In this document: positions 1-8,726 of the stretch, one piece after another | Layout of the letters: every line of letters starts with the position of its first letter | Numbering within the stretch: position 1 is the stretch's first letter | DNA from: Quisquiliibacterium transsilvanicum | Lineage (GTDB): Bacteria; Pseudomonadota; Gammaproteobacteria; Burkholderiales; Burkholderiaceae_E | Length of the DNA: 64,000 nt | Reading direction: 5' to 3' | NCBI RefSeq assembly: GCF_014202215.1 | Contig: NZ_JACHGB010000002.1 | Coordinates: 248,001 to 312,000, forward strand | Program-made: the position numbers and the translations under genes | The notes under the pieces: generated by a model | Told to the model about the DNA's origin: nothing | Databases searched by the model: none | The model's input: only the letters and a program-made list of their open reading frames with translations

Positions 1-2
1 TG

Positions 3-242
3 TCGACCATTGCAACGGTCTTCGGGCCGCATGCGGTGCGGGTGGGGGAGGTGATCCTGCAAGGGCTGCTGGAGGCGGCCGCGGGCGCGGCGGCCGGTGC
101 CGGCGCGGCGTCGCCTGGCGCCGAGCCGCCCGTCGCGCGCATCGGCGAGGCGCTTCGCGATGCCCGCCGGGCGGCCCTGCTGGAGAGTCTGCCGATGGCG
201 ATGTGCGTGGTGGCCTTCGGGGACGCAGACTGGCGGCTTTGA
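3..242 (+). CDS. C-terminal end of a possible CHAT/caspase-like protein (partial, runs off left edge)
   Basis: Only the last 79 codons are present and the frame is open to the left edge. The segment has an Ala/Gly/Pro-rich stretch and ends in a helix plus the tail PMAMCVVAFGDADWRL. That ending resembles the C-terminal strand of CHAT and caspase-like peptidases found in bacterial conflict systems (my recollection of the family, not a search). The following gene, 43 nt downstream on the same strand, encodes a ComEC-like metallo-beta-lactamase protein, a common companion of such effectors. The product could equally be another protein with a similar tail, because the catalytic region lies outside the window. 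Confidence 0.4.
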   Translation, partial: STIATVFGPHAVRVGEVILQGLLEAAAGAAAGAGAASPGAEPPVARIGEALRDARRAALLESLPMAMCVVAFGDADWRL

Positions 243-285
243 TCGACGCGCGCGGGCGGATCCGGGCGCAGCGCAGGGAGGAAAC

Positions 286-1395
286 ATGGCCGGCGAGTTC
301 TTTCACATCGAGATGCTGCCCGCGCTGCACGGCGACTGCCTGGTGGTGGAGTACGGCGACGAGCGCCGCACCCGGCGCATGCTGATCGACGGCGGCCCCA
401 TCGGCGCCTTCCGCGCGCTGCAGGCGCGGGTCGACGCGCTGCCGGCGGGGGATCGGAACTTCGAGCTGGTGGTGCTCAGCCACGTGGACACCGACCACGT
501 CGACGGGATCATCCGCCTGTTCGCGCAGCCAAGGCCCTGGCCTTTCGTGGTGCGCGACGTCTGGTTCAACGGCTGGCGGCACCTGGAGCAGGCGCACGGT
601 CTGCTGGGCGGCAAGCAGGGCGAGTACTTCAGCGCGCTGCTGGCGCGGCGGCTGGATCCGGGCAGCTGGAACGGCGCCTTCGGCGGCGGCCCGGTGGTGG
701 TTCCCGCCGAGGGCGAGCTGCCCGAGCGCACGCTGGCCGGTCAGTTGAAGCTGACCCTGCTGTCGCCCTCGCCCCAGAAGCTGGAGCGCATGCGCAAGGC
801 CTGGCGCAAGGATCTCGGCGACGCGATCGAGCCCGGCGACCTGGACGCTGCCTGGGAACTGCTGGCCGGGCGCAAGCAGTACCTGCCGGGCCAGGGGCTG
901 CTGGGCACCACTCCCGAACTGGATGCATTGCTGGAGAAGCAGGGGCGGCCGGACAACGCAGCGGCCAACGGCTCGAGCATTGCCTTCCTGGCGGAATTCG
1001 CCGGCCGCAGCTGTCTGTTCCTGGCCGATGCGCATCCGGACCTGGTCTGCGCTTCGCTGTCACGCCTGCTGCGGGCCCGCGGGCTGGAGCGCCTGGTGGT
1101 CGATGCGGTGAAGCTGTCGCATCACGGCAGCCGGGGCAACGTCACCGACGAGCTGCTGGCGCTGGTGGAGAGCCCGCGCTTCCTGTTCAGCACCAACGGC
1201 GCGCAGTTCGGCCACCCGGACCGCGAAGCGGTGCAGCGGGTGATCGGGCGCACCACGCAGCTGCGCCCGAAGTTGTACTTCAACTACGAGAGCGATCAGA
1301 ACCGGGAGTGGGCCGAGAAGCGGTTGCAGGAGGAGTTGCAATACGACGCGGTGTATCGGCCCGACGATGCGGCGTCGCTGGTGGTGAAGCTGTAG
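286..1395 (+). CDS. ComEC/Rec2-like metallo-beta-lactamase-fold hydrolase
   Basis: A 369-residue soluble protein with the MBL fold of the ComEC/Rec2 C-terminal domain. Visible motifs are SHVDTDHVDG (HxDxDH metal site), FLADAHPD, KLSHHGSRGN and STNGAQFGHPD, in the order typical of this subfamily. No membrane segments are seen, so it is a stand-alone hydrolase and not the ComEC channel. The ATG at 286 follows GGAGGAAAC, a good ribosome-binding site. An in-frame extension upstream to 97 is rejected because it overlaps the preceding gene and has no family similarity. Stand-alone versions often sit beside CHAT, caspase or trypsin-like proteins, matching the truncated neighbour. The substrate is unknown; nucleic acid or a nucleotide is an inference. 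Confidence 0.8.
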   Translation: MAGEFFHIEMLPALHGDCLVVEYGDERRTRRMLIDGGPIGAFRALQARVDALPAGDRNFELVVLSHVDTDHVDGIIRLFAQPRPWPFVVRDVWFNGWRHLEQAHGLLGGKQGEYFSALLARRLDPGSWNGAFGGGPVVVPAEGELPERTLAGQLKLTLLSPSPQKLERMRKAWRKDLGDAIEPGDLDAAWELLAGRKQYLPGQGLLGTTPELDALLEKQGRPDNAAANGSSIAFLAEFAGRSCLFLADAHPDLVCASLSRLLRARGLERLVVDAVKLSHHGSRGNVTDELLALVESPRFLFSTNGAQFGHPDREAVQRVIGRTTQLRPKLYFNYESDQNREWAEKRLQEELQYDAVYRPDDAASLVVKL

Positions 1396-1459
1396 CGCCC
1401 TGCGTATTCCCTCATCGAGGAGATCATCAGTCGTCAACCTCAGGGCCTACCTGGCGCCG

Positions 1460-1648
1460 GTGCCGGTATTCTTCGCGTCCTTCGACATCGGGTCGCTGCT
1501 GTCGAACGGCATCTCGAACGGACCGACCCAGTATCTCGTTCGCATGCAGGTGGCGCCGGAGGATCTCACGGTGCCCGAGCCGGGCACGGTCGGGCTTCTT
1601 GCGCTCGGCGCCGCCGGCCTGGTTGCGTCGCGTCGGCGCAGGCGGTGA
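1460..1648 (+). pseudogene. PEP-CTERM sorting-domain remnant
   Basis: The C-terminal end encodes VPEPGT, then a hydrophobic helix (VGLLALGAAGLVA) and SRRRRR, the three parts of a PEP-CTERM signal that exosortase recognises. Only about 40 residues precede the tag, with no signal peptide. The possible start is a GTG at 1460 without a ribosome-binding site. The frame stays open further upstream into the MBL gene, which also suggests a 3' remnant of a larger secreted protein joined here by rearrangement. A GAGGAG at 1417-1422 is present but has no start codon at a useful distance. No exosortase is seen in the window. Confidence 0.6.
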
Positions 1649-1652
1649 GCCT

Positions 1653-3068
1653 TCACCCCGGCCGGGCTCCCGGCCGGGTGATCACCATTGAGCACAGCGC
1701 GGCGGTCAGCAGTGCCAGCCCGATCTGCAGCCCATAGACCATGCCGAAATCTGCGCGCTGCACGGTGTCGTGCCCGAGCAGAAGCACGATGATCGCGACG
1801 CCGATGACCGAGCCGATCTGGCGGGTCGCCTGGTTGACGGCGCTGCCCACCGCATAGTGCTGCGCCGGCAGCCTGCTGACCGCGGCGGCCGACAGCGATG
1901 GCAGCACCAGGCCCACGCTGACCCCGCTCATCATCAGGCCGGGCAGCCAGTGCAGCAGGTACGAAGGCTCGTTGCCCGGGATGACCATGAACCAGAGTGC
2001 GGTTGCGCCGAACAGCAGAGCGCCGCCGATCAGGAACGGCCGGTGTCCGAGGCGCGCGGCGAGGCGTCCGGTGAGCACTGCCACCGGGGCCACCATCAGC
2101 GGGCCCGGCGCGACGGCCAGCCCGGCGCGCGCCGGGCTGTAGTGCCAGACGTTTTCCATGAAGAAGAAGAGCGAGAAGAACATCATCGCGAAGGCGATGC
2201 CGAAGCTCAGGGTGGCCAGGTTCACTGCGCTGTAGGTCCGGTGGCGGAACAGCCCCAGGTCGACGAGCGGTTCGCGCACTGAGCCTGCCCAGGCGATGAA
2301 GGCCAGCAGCGCGAGGGCGCCAGCGCCGGCAGTCGCGGTGAGCTGCGTGGCGGTCCAGTTCGCCGATTCCGCTTCGACGATCGCCAGCGCGATCGCGCCG
2401 ACGGCGATGACGATCAGCGCCATACCGATCAGGTCGACACGGCGGCGCGGGCCGCCGCGGTCGGATTCCCTCAGCAGCGAGGCGGCCCACCACAGCGTCA
2501 GCGCACCGATCGGCAGGTTGATGAAGAAGGCCCACGGCCAGCCGACGGTCTGCGCGAGGAGCGAACCGAGGCTGGGGCCGACCGCGGCCGCGAAGCCGCC
2601 GACCGCGCCCCAGAGGCCGACCGCGACCGCCCGTCGGCTTTGCGGGAAGGCCGCCAGCACGATCGACAGCGAGGCCGGCGTGAGCAGCGCAGCGCCCACT
2701 GCCTGCAGCGCGCGCGCGGCGATCAGCCAGCCGACGCTGCCTGCGAGGCCGCACATCGCGGAGGCGGCGATGAACAGCGCCACCCCCGACATGAAGACCC
2801 GCTTGCGGCCGTGCGTGTCGGCCAGCCCGCCGGCGGGGATCAGCATCGCCGCATAGACCACGGTGTAGGCGTTCAGCGTCCACGACATCTCGGCCGCGCT
2901 CGCGTCGGGAAAGCCGGCGCGAAGCGCGCTGAACACCGAGTACAGCATGGTCGTGTCGAGCGAGACCAGGAAGGTTGCGACGCACGCGACCCAAAACACG
3001 GGCCAGGGCGATGCGGCACTGGCGGGGGCAGGGGAGTCGTCGGGGGTCGCGGTCGTGGCGGGGGCCAT
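1653..3068 (-). CDS. MFS drug exporter, 14-TM DHA2 (EmrB/QacA) type
   Basis: A 471-residue inner-membrane transporter with many hydrophobic segments. It has the MFS loop motif GGLADTHGRKRVF between TM2 and TM3 and the antiporter motif C region around VGPSLGSLLA, so it is probably a proton-driven drug exporter of the DHA2 family. The first cytoplasmic stretch is Pro/Ala-rich. Start: GGAGA lies six nt before the ATG at 3068. An ATG at 3074 and a longer extension to 3164 are possible but fit the ribosome-binding site less well. The gene lies downstream of a TetR repressor on the same strand, with an inverted repeat at 3129-3148 that matches one in front of the repressor gene, so it is probably a repressible efflux unit. 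Confidence 0.85.
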   Translation of the reverse strand: MAPATTATPDDSPAPASAASPWPVFWVACVATFLVSLDTTMLYSVFSALRAGFPDASAAEMSWTLNAYTVVYAAMLIPAGGLADTHGRKRVFMSGVALFIAASAMCGLAGSVGWLIAARALQAVGAALLTPASLSIVLAAFPQSRRAVAVGLWGAVGGFAAAVGPSLGSLLAQTVGWPWAFFINLPIGALTLWWAASLLRESDRGGPRRRVDLIGMALIVIAVGAIALAIVEAESANWTATQLTATAGAGALALLAFIAWAGSVREPLVDLGLFRHRTYSAVNLATLSFGIAFAMMFFSLFFFMENVWHYSPARAGLAVAPGPLMVAPVAVLTGRLAARLGHRPFLIGGALLFGATALWFMVIPGNEPSYLLHWLPGLMMSGVSVGLVLPSLSAAAVSRLPAQHYAVGSAVNQATRQIGSVIGVAIIVLLLGHDTVQRADFGMVYGLQIGLALLTAALCSMVITRPGARPG

Positions 3069-3128
3069 GCTCATTCTCCGATCTGGAGGCGCCGCACGCG
3101 CGGCATTTCGTGGGCGAGTTCGAGTTGA

Positions 3129-3148
3129 AATATGATTATCGTCATATT
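3129..3148. promoter_or_regulatory. Probable TetR operator in front of the MFS gene
   Basis: A perfect inverted repeat, AATATGA-TTATCG-TCATATT (7-bp arms, 6-bp spacer), lies 60 bp upstream of the MFS start. The core ATATGA-N6-TCATAT recurs at 3818-3837 before the TetR gene. AT-rich palindromes stand out in this GC-rich DNA. This is a sequence-based inference. Confidence 0.6.
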
Positions 3149-3195
3149 CGAGGTCGATCGACATTGAAGGGCGGTTCCAGGCAGACTCGGCGGAA

Positions 3196-3792
3196 TCAGC
3201 CTGCTGACGCGTCTGGCGTGTCGTACTGGTGGATCAGCGTCTTGCGCGCCGCGGACAGGATGGCGCGCCCGTCGGCGTCGTCGCCCTTGGCGCGGGCGAT
3301 CTGCAGCGCTCCCACGAGCGTGCCGGCCACCACGCCTGCCGCTGCCCGCGAGGCCGGCGGCAAGGCCGACCGCACGGCGTTGACGAGGCTCTGCACGCGC
3401 GCGGCCGATGCCTCGCGCACGGCCTCCGACTGGCGCGGCATGTCGCACGCGAGCGCGGCCACGGGACAGCCGGTTTCGAGCGCCGCGAGATGCTCGTTGG
3501 ACAGATAGGCGTCGACGAGCGCGCGGAAGGCGCTCGCGCCCTTTGCCTTGCGCCGCTCGACAGCGCGCGTCAGGGCGTCGCCGCTCTCGCGGCCGGCCCG
3601 CTCCAGTGCTTCGACGAGCAGCGCGTCGCGCGAATCGAAGTGGGCGTAGAAGCCGCCGTGCGTGAGGCCGGCGTCCCTCATCACGTCGGCCACGCCCACA
3701 CCGGCGTAGCCCTGCCGGCGGATCGCGCGGGCGGCCACGTCCACGATGCGCTCATGCGTTTCCTGCTTGCGGGCGCCGGGCGTGCGGCTCAT
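3196..3792 (-). CDS. TetR/AcrR-family transcriptional repressor
   Basis: A 198-residue protein. Residues 10-55 form the TetR helix-turn-helix, including YAGVGVADVMRDAGLTHGGFYAHFDSR, with the typical GxFYxHF end of the recognition region. The remainder is the helical ligand and dimer domain. TGGAG lies 8 nt before the ATG at 3792. It is transcribed toward the MFS exporter gene 127 bp downstream. Palindromes sharing ATATGA-N6-TCATAT occur in front of both genes, so it probably represses itself and the exporter until a drug or metabolite binds. The inducer cannot be told from sequence. Confidence 0.88.
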   Translation of the reverse strand: MSRTPGARKQETHERIVDVAARAIRRQGYAGVGVADVMRDAGLTHGGFYAHFDSRDALLVEALERAGRESGDALTRAVERRKAKGASAFRALVDAYLSNEHLAALETGCPVAALACDMPRQSEAVREASAARVQSLVNAVRSALPPASRAAAGVVAGTLVGALQIARAKGDDADGRAILSAARKTLIHQYDTPDASAG

Positions 3793-3806
3793 CGGTTGAT
3801 CTCCAA

Positions 3807-3837
3807 ATGATGCACATCATATGACGTTCATCATATG
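3807..3837. promoter_or_regulatory. Probable autoregulatory TetR operator (two overlapping palindromes)
   Basis: Two palindromes overlap just upstream of the TetR start: ATGATG-CA-CATCAT at 3807-3820 and CATATGA-CGTTCA-TCATATG at 3818-3837. The second has the same 7-6-7 layout and core as the site before the MFS gene. Confidence 0.6.
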
Positions 3838-3874
3838 CCCGTGATTGCGCGCCCGTCAATCGGGGCGAGGCGCC

Positions 3875-5017
<1,143 letters not shown>

Positions 5018-5261
5018 CGAGGGTCCTATGGAGGTGCGGGCGGACGGGCTGCGGGTGGCAGGCCGGGGCCAGGGAAAAGCGGGATTTTCGCTCATTGCGG
5101 CGGGCGGGTCGAACGGCCTTCCGGATCGGCTGAAGGGAGCATGGCGGATCCTGCGGGTCGGGGGTCGAATGCTGTTTCCCGGTGATCGCCGCATTCCGCC
5201 CCTCGCCAGGATCGCGGGCTTCCTCGACGGCTTCTTTCCCCTTTCAGCGCAAACCGTCCCA

Positions 5262-5487
5262 ATGGATTACAGTCGCGGCTTGTACGCGGTTGCGGAACTG
5301 CCCGAGTTCATCCGGGCGGCCGACCAGCTGCTGGGCGAATCAGAGCTCCAGGAGCTGATCAGTTGTCTGGCGGTAAATCCTCGTATCGGCGACCTTCTCG
5401 AAGGCACGGGAGGCATCCGCAAGCTGCGTTGAGCTTGCTACGCTGGTCGACGCCCTGGTGACGACGTGGAAGGAGAGATCCGAATGA
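5262..5487 (+). pseudogene. RelE/HigB-type toxin gene with internal deletion
   Basis: The first 56 codons (5262-5432) encode the N-terminal half of a HigB-like RelE toxin, ending GTGGIRKLR and then a stop. Family members continue with WARGG and a strand region, reaching about 105-110 residues. In the +1 frame, 5431-5487 encodes ELATLVDALVTTWKERSE, which looks like the normal C-terminal helix. Its TGA overlaps the antitoxin ATG (ATGA), the usual coupling in these operons. This implies that about 30 codons were lost and the frame shifted. The conserved core strands are missing, so the toxin should be inactive. Confidence 0.65.
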
Positions 5488-5771
5488 AGAAGGGCTTTGA
5501 GAGCATCCGGCGCGGTCTCGAGGAGGCTGTTGCACATGCGCAGGGAAAGGGAGATGGCGTCCGTGTCCATCGCCCCAGGCCAGTGGACGTCAAGGCCCTT
5601 CGCACGCGCATCGGCCTGAGCCAGACCGAGTTCGCCGAGCGCTTCGGCGTGTCGGTGGCCACGCTGCGGCACTGGGAACGTGGCGATCGGGCGCCCCACG
5701 GGCCTGCGCTCGTCCTGCTGAATGTCATCGACCGCAATCCCGGGGCAGTCATGGATGCGCTCATCGACTGA
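5484..5771 (+). CDS. HigA-type antitoxin, XRE helix-turn-helix
   Basis: A 95-residue DNA-binding antitoxin of the HigA2/MqsA-like class that follows its toxin. Residues 35-75 form the HTH: VKALRTRIGLSQTEFAERFGV, then SVATLRHWERGDRAP. The start ATG at 5484 follows AAGGAGAG and overlaps the stop of the toxin remnant, so the two were translationally coupled. The gene appears intact although its toxin is broken, making it an orphan antitoxin. It may still repress its own promoter or neutralise a related toxin elsewhere (inference). Confidence 0.82.
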   Translation: MKKGFESIRRGLEEAVAHAQGKGDGVRVHRPRPVDVKALRTRIGLSQTEFAERFGVSVATLRHWERGDRAPHGPALVLLNVIDRNPGAVMDALID

Positions 5772-6016
5772 GTCGGGGTCTCGAACGTCGAAGATCCGAC
5801 GTATCGCGCGGCACCAAGCGCCAGCTCCGGACCTCCATGCCCCGTCATCGAACGGTAAGGCCCCCGGCGCAAGGTGACACCGGGCACGAGACGGACGGGA
5901 GGGGCTGGGCTGGGGCCGCCCCGGCCTACACTGTGGCCATGGCGCCGCGCCGCGCCGCGCCAGTCCGCATCCGGGTCGGCTGCGGCACGAACACGCATCA
6001 TCGAAAGGAGCATCAC

Positions 6017-6769
6017 ATGAGCAAGCAGTTCCAGGGCAAGACCGCGATCGTTACCGGGGCAGCGTCTGGCATCGGCAAGGCGATCGCGCTCGCACTCGGC
6101 GCCGAGGGCGCAAACGTGGTGGTCAACGATCTCAGGCTCGCCGCTGCCAAGGCGGTTGCCGACGAGATCGTTGCGGCCGGCGGAAGCGCGCTCGGAATTG
6201 CCGGCGACGTCGGCAAGCCGGAGGACGTGAAGGCCGCGGTGGACGCGGCGGTGGAGCGCTTCGGGGCGCTGCACCTGGCGGTGAACAACGCGGGCATCGG
6301 CGGGCCGCTGGGGCTGCTGGCCGACGTGAGCATCGCGGACTACCTGAAGCTGATGGACGTCAACCTGCACTCGGTGTTCTACGGGATGCACTACCAGATC
6401 CCAGCGATGCTGAAGGCGGGCGGCGGCTCCATCGTCAACGTCGCGTCCATCCTCGGCGTGGTCGGGACGCCTGCCGCGGTGCCCTACGTCGCGGCCAAGC
6501 ACGGCGTGACGGGAATGACCAAGGCGGCCGCGCTCGGCTATGCGGACAAGGGCATCCGGGTCAACTCCGTGCATCCGGGCTACATCGACACGCCGCTGCT
6601 GGAGGCGCTGCCGAAAGAGGCTTACGACGGACTGGTCACTCTCCATCCGGTCGGGCGGCTCGGCACTTCGGAGGAGGTCGCTGCGCTGGTGCTGTTCCTG
6701 CTGTCGGACAAGGCGAGCTTCATCACCGGCTCGCAGCACCTGGTCGACGGCGGCTACACCGCCCAATGA
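6017..6769 (+). CDS. SDR-family NAD(P)-dependent oxidoreductase
   Basis: A 250-residue classical short-chain dehydrogenase. Visible are the cofactor motif TGAASGIG near residue 12, NNAG near residue 90, a catalytic Ser in NVASILG, YVAAK (Tyr and Lys of the active site) and the C-terminal SQHLVDGGYT. GAAAGGAG precedes the ATG at 6017; the in-frame extension to 5837 has no family similarity. It probably oxidises a secondary alcohol or reduces a ketone, perhaps a 3-hydroxyacyl group, but the substrate is unassigned. It stands alone, with 245 bp of non-coding DNA upstream that shows only GCCGC-type low complexity. Confidence 0.88.
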   Translation: MSKQFQGKTAIVTGAASGIGKAIALALGAEGANVVVNDLRLAAAKAVADEIVAAGGSALGIAGDVGKPEDVKAAVDAAVERFGALHLAVNNAGIGGPLGLLADVSIADYLKLMDVNLHSVFYGMHYQIPAMLKAGGGSIVNVASILGVVGTPAAVPYVAAKHGVTGMTKAAALGYADKGIRVNSVHPGYIDTPLLEALPKEAYDGLVTLHPVGRLGTSEEVAALVLFLLSDKASFITGSQHLVDGGYTAQ

Positions 6770-6836
6770 TGCGCATTCGCCTCGAAGCGGCACGGCCGGC
6801 CGCCTGGCGCGGCCGGCGGGCGCCCGGGAGCCGGGC

Positions 6837-7307
6837 ATGAGGCTGGTCTGGCACTACACGTCCTGGGCTACGCTGCCGCGCATCGTGGCCGCGGGCGCGC
6901 TGCTGCCGGGCGAGGCGCAGGATCCGGGCGAGACGCCGATGCTGTGGTTCTCGGCGCGCCAGGACTGGGAGCCGACCGCGACCGCGCAGGTGGTCGATGG
7001 CGCGCAGCCCAGGCTGCTGTCGCTGCAGGAACATCGGCAGCGCTTCGGCTGCGTGCGCTTCGGCCTGCCGGCCGGCGACCCCAGGTTGTCGCCATGGGAG
7101 CTGGCCTGCAGGGCAGCGGGCATGGGCCTGACCCGGCGCCGCAAGCTGGAGGCCTGGAGCCGGCAGGTGGGCGCGAACCCCGCCGACTGGTTCGGCACCT
7201 CGCAGGCGGTTCCGCTGATGGGTCTGCGATTCCAGCTTCTTCTGGACGAGTGGGGCGAGGGCGACCTGAGCGCGATGGCGCGCCTGTGGACGGAGAAGCG
7301 GGGGTAG
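6837..7307 (+). CDS. Hypothetical protein with HYTS motif, possibly ART-like
   Basis: A 156-residue soluble protein that I cannot assign. The N-terminus reads LVWHYTSWATLPRIVAAGAL, and residues 35-45 contain MLWFSARQDWEPTA. An opening of the form HxT/S...L..I...G.L is also seen in several ADP-ribosyltransferase-like folds (DarT, RNA 2'-phosphotransferase), so an NAD-binding ART fold is a guess worth testing. No signal peptide or membrane segment is seen. There is no strong ribosome-binding site before the ATG at 6837. It lies 67 bp after the SDR gene on the same strand and faces the DUF2894 gene. Confidence 0.55.
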   Translation: MRLVWHYTSWATLPRIVAAGALLPGEAQDPGETPMLWFSARQDWEPTATAQVVDGAQPRLLSLQEHRQRFGCVRFGLPAGDPRLSPWELACRAAGMGLTRRRKLEAWSRQVGANPADWFGTSQAVPLMGLRFQLLLDEWGEGDLSAMARLWTEKRG

Positions 7308-7334
7308 GGCGGGCGCGTCAGCGGGGCAGCGCTT

Positions 7335-8081
7335 CTAGGTCGCATCCTTCTTGCGTCGGCCGCGGCGTGGCGCCTTGGGCTCGGCGGCCGCGGCGCGTTG
7401 CGCATCCGCCTGCTCGAGCCACAGCAGCGCGTCCAGCCGGGACAGGAAGCGCTGCAGGTAGTCGGGGGAGAGCTCCTGCATCAGCTCCAGCGAACGCAGC
7501 ACCAGCATGTGCGAGTTGAGCGGGCCGGCGTTCTCCGGTTGGCGGTCGACTGCGCGCCGCACCAGGTTCTCGGCGGAAATCCGCGACCAGGTCCGGCGGA
7601 ATCCGCGCAGGCCCTTCAGTTCGCGCGCCGCGCCGGGGAGCGGCCCCACCTCGCCCTCGGGGCCGGCCTCGCCCTCGGGTGCGACCGCTGTCACGGGCTG
7701 TCCGAGTTCGCGCAGCCGCTGGTTGAGCGCGCGCAGCGGCGCGAGGCCCGCCTCTGCGACTGCGCGCCGCAGGCCGCGGCCGGCGTCGGCTTCGCGGGAG
7801 CGCTGCAGCCGGTCAGCAGCCTGCGCCATCGCTGCCTCCAGCCGCAGCTCCAGCAGGCGTCGAGGCGCGCCGGTGGCGGCCTGGGTGCGGCGCGACAGCG
7901 CCTCCAGGTAACGCAGTCCGATGGGGTCGAGTTCCGATGCGCCGGCTGCGCGCAGCGCGGCCAGCCGGTCCACGCTCTGCGGCGTCGGCTCGGCGGCGGC
8001 GCCTGGCCGTGGTCCCCGCACCGGGATGCCGTCATCCGGCGAGGCCTTCGGCTGCACCGCGTCGCGGTTCGCGCCGTCCAT
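7335..8081 (-). CDS. DUF2894 family protein, last gene of the DUF3348-DUF802 operon
   Basis: A 248-residue cytoplasmic protein. The N-terminal 35 residues are disordered, then come helical segments rich in Ala, Arg and Glu. A conserved-looking C-terminal block follows (RGFRRTWSRISAENLVRRAV, then AGPLNSHMLVLRSLELMQELSP, YLQRFLSRLDALLWLEQ), which I recognise as DUF2894. The tail is Lys/Arg-rich (RRGRRKKD). The start is 3 nt after the stop of the OmpA-like gene, so it belongs to the same transcript. Its function is unknown; the fixed association with a MotA/MotB-like pair suggests a role in assembly or output of that complex. Confidence 0.8.
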   Translation of the reverse strand: MDGANRDAVQPKASPDDGIPVRGPRPGAAAEPTPQSVDRLAALRAAGASELDPIGLRYLEALSRRTQAATGAPRRLLELRLEAAMAQAADRLQRSREADAGRGLRRAVAEAGLAPLRALNQRLRELGQPVTAVAPEGEAGPEGEVGPLPGAARELKGLRGFRRTWSRISAENLVRRAVDRQPENAGPLNSHMLVLRSLELMQELSPDYLQRFLSRLDALLWLEQADAQRAAAAEPKAPRRGRRKKDAT

Positions 8082-8084
8082 CGA

Positions 8085-8726
8085 TCAGGGCCTCGCGCCC
8101 GAGGCCCGGTGCACCGGCGCCATCTCCACGCGGCGGTTCTGCGCGCGTCCTTCCTCGGTCTCGTTCGAGGCCACCGGCTGCTCGGGGCCGAAGGCGGCGG
8201 AGAAGATCCGGTCCGCGGGCAGGCCGTCCTCGATCAGCGCGCGGGTCACGGTGAGCGCGCGCTGGGCGGACAGCTCCAGGTTGTCCGCGAATCGCCGGTT
8301 GCCTTCCTGGATGCGGCGGTCGTCGGTGAAGCCGCTCACCATCAGCAGCTCGTTACGCTCGGCGAGGTAGACCTGCAGCGGGGGCACCAGGCTCTGCAGC
8401 AGCAGGCGGCCGTCAGGGCGCAGCTGGTCGGAGTTGAGCGGGAAGAGCACGCTGCCGCTGATGCCGATGCGGCCATCGTTGAGCGTGATCCGGCCGGTCG
8501 CCAGGGGCACCGCGAGGGCCTTCTCCAGCGCCATGCGGCGCCGTTCCTCGCTGCGGCGCTTGGCAACCTCGGTCTCCAGGCTGGAGACCAGGTCCATCTG
8601 CACCGCCAGCACGCCGATCAGCACCAGCACGAAGGCGCCCAGCAGGCCGGACATCAGGTCGCCGAACACCGTCCACACTGGGGCGCTCTGGTCGGCGCCG
8701 TCCTCGCGTTCGTTCAGCCAGGGCAT
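8085..8726 (-). CDS. MotB/ZorB-like OmpA-family protein
   Basis: A 213-residue membrane-anchored protein. One N-terminal transmembrane helix (about residues 17-45) contains VFGDLMSGLLGAFVLVLI. Asp23 in FGDLMSGLL occupies the place of the proton-carrying Asp of MotB, TolR and ZorB. A short coiled region follows, then an OmpA-like peptidoglycan-binding domain: LMVSGFTDD, LSAQRALTVTRALIEDGLP and EEGRAQNRRVEM. The ATG overlaps the stop of the DUF802 gene by one base (TGATG), so the two are coupled in translation. Together they have the parts of a proton-driven stator: a peptidoglycan-anchored B subunit and a MotA/TolQ-like A subunit. Confidence 0.85.
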   Translation of the reverse strand: MPWLNEREDGADQSAPVWTVFGDLMSGLLGAFVLVLIGVLAVQMDLVSSLETEVAKRRSEERRRMALEKALAVPLATGRITLNDGRIGISGSVLFPLNSDQLRPDGRLLLQSLVPPLQVYLAERNELLMVSGFTDDRRIQEGNRRFADNLELSAQRALTVTRALIEDGLPADRIFSAAFGPEQPVASNETEEGRAQNRRVEMAPVHRASGARP

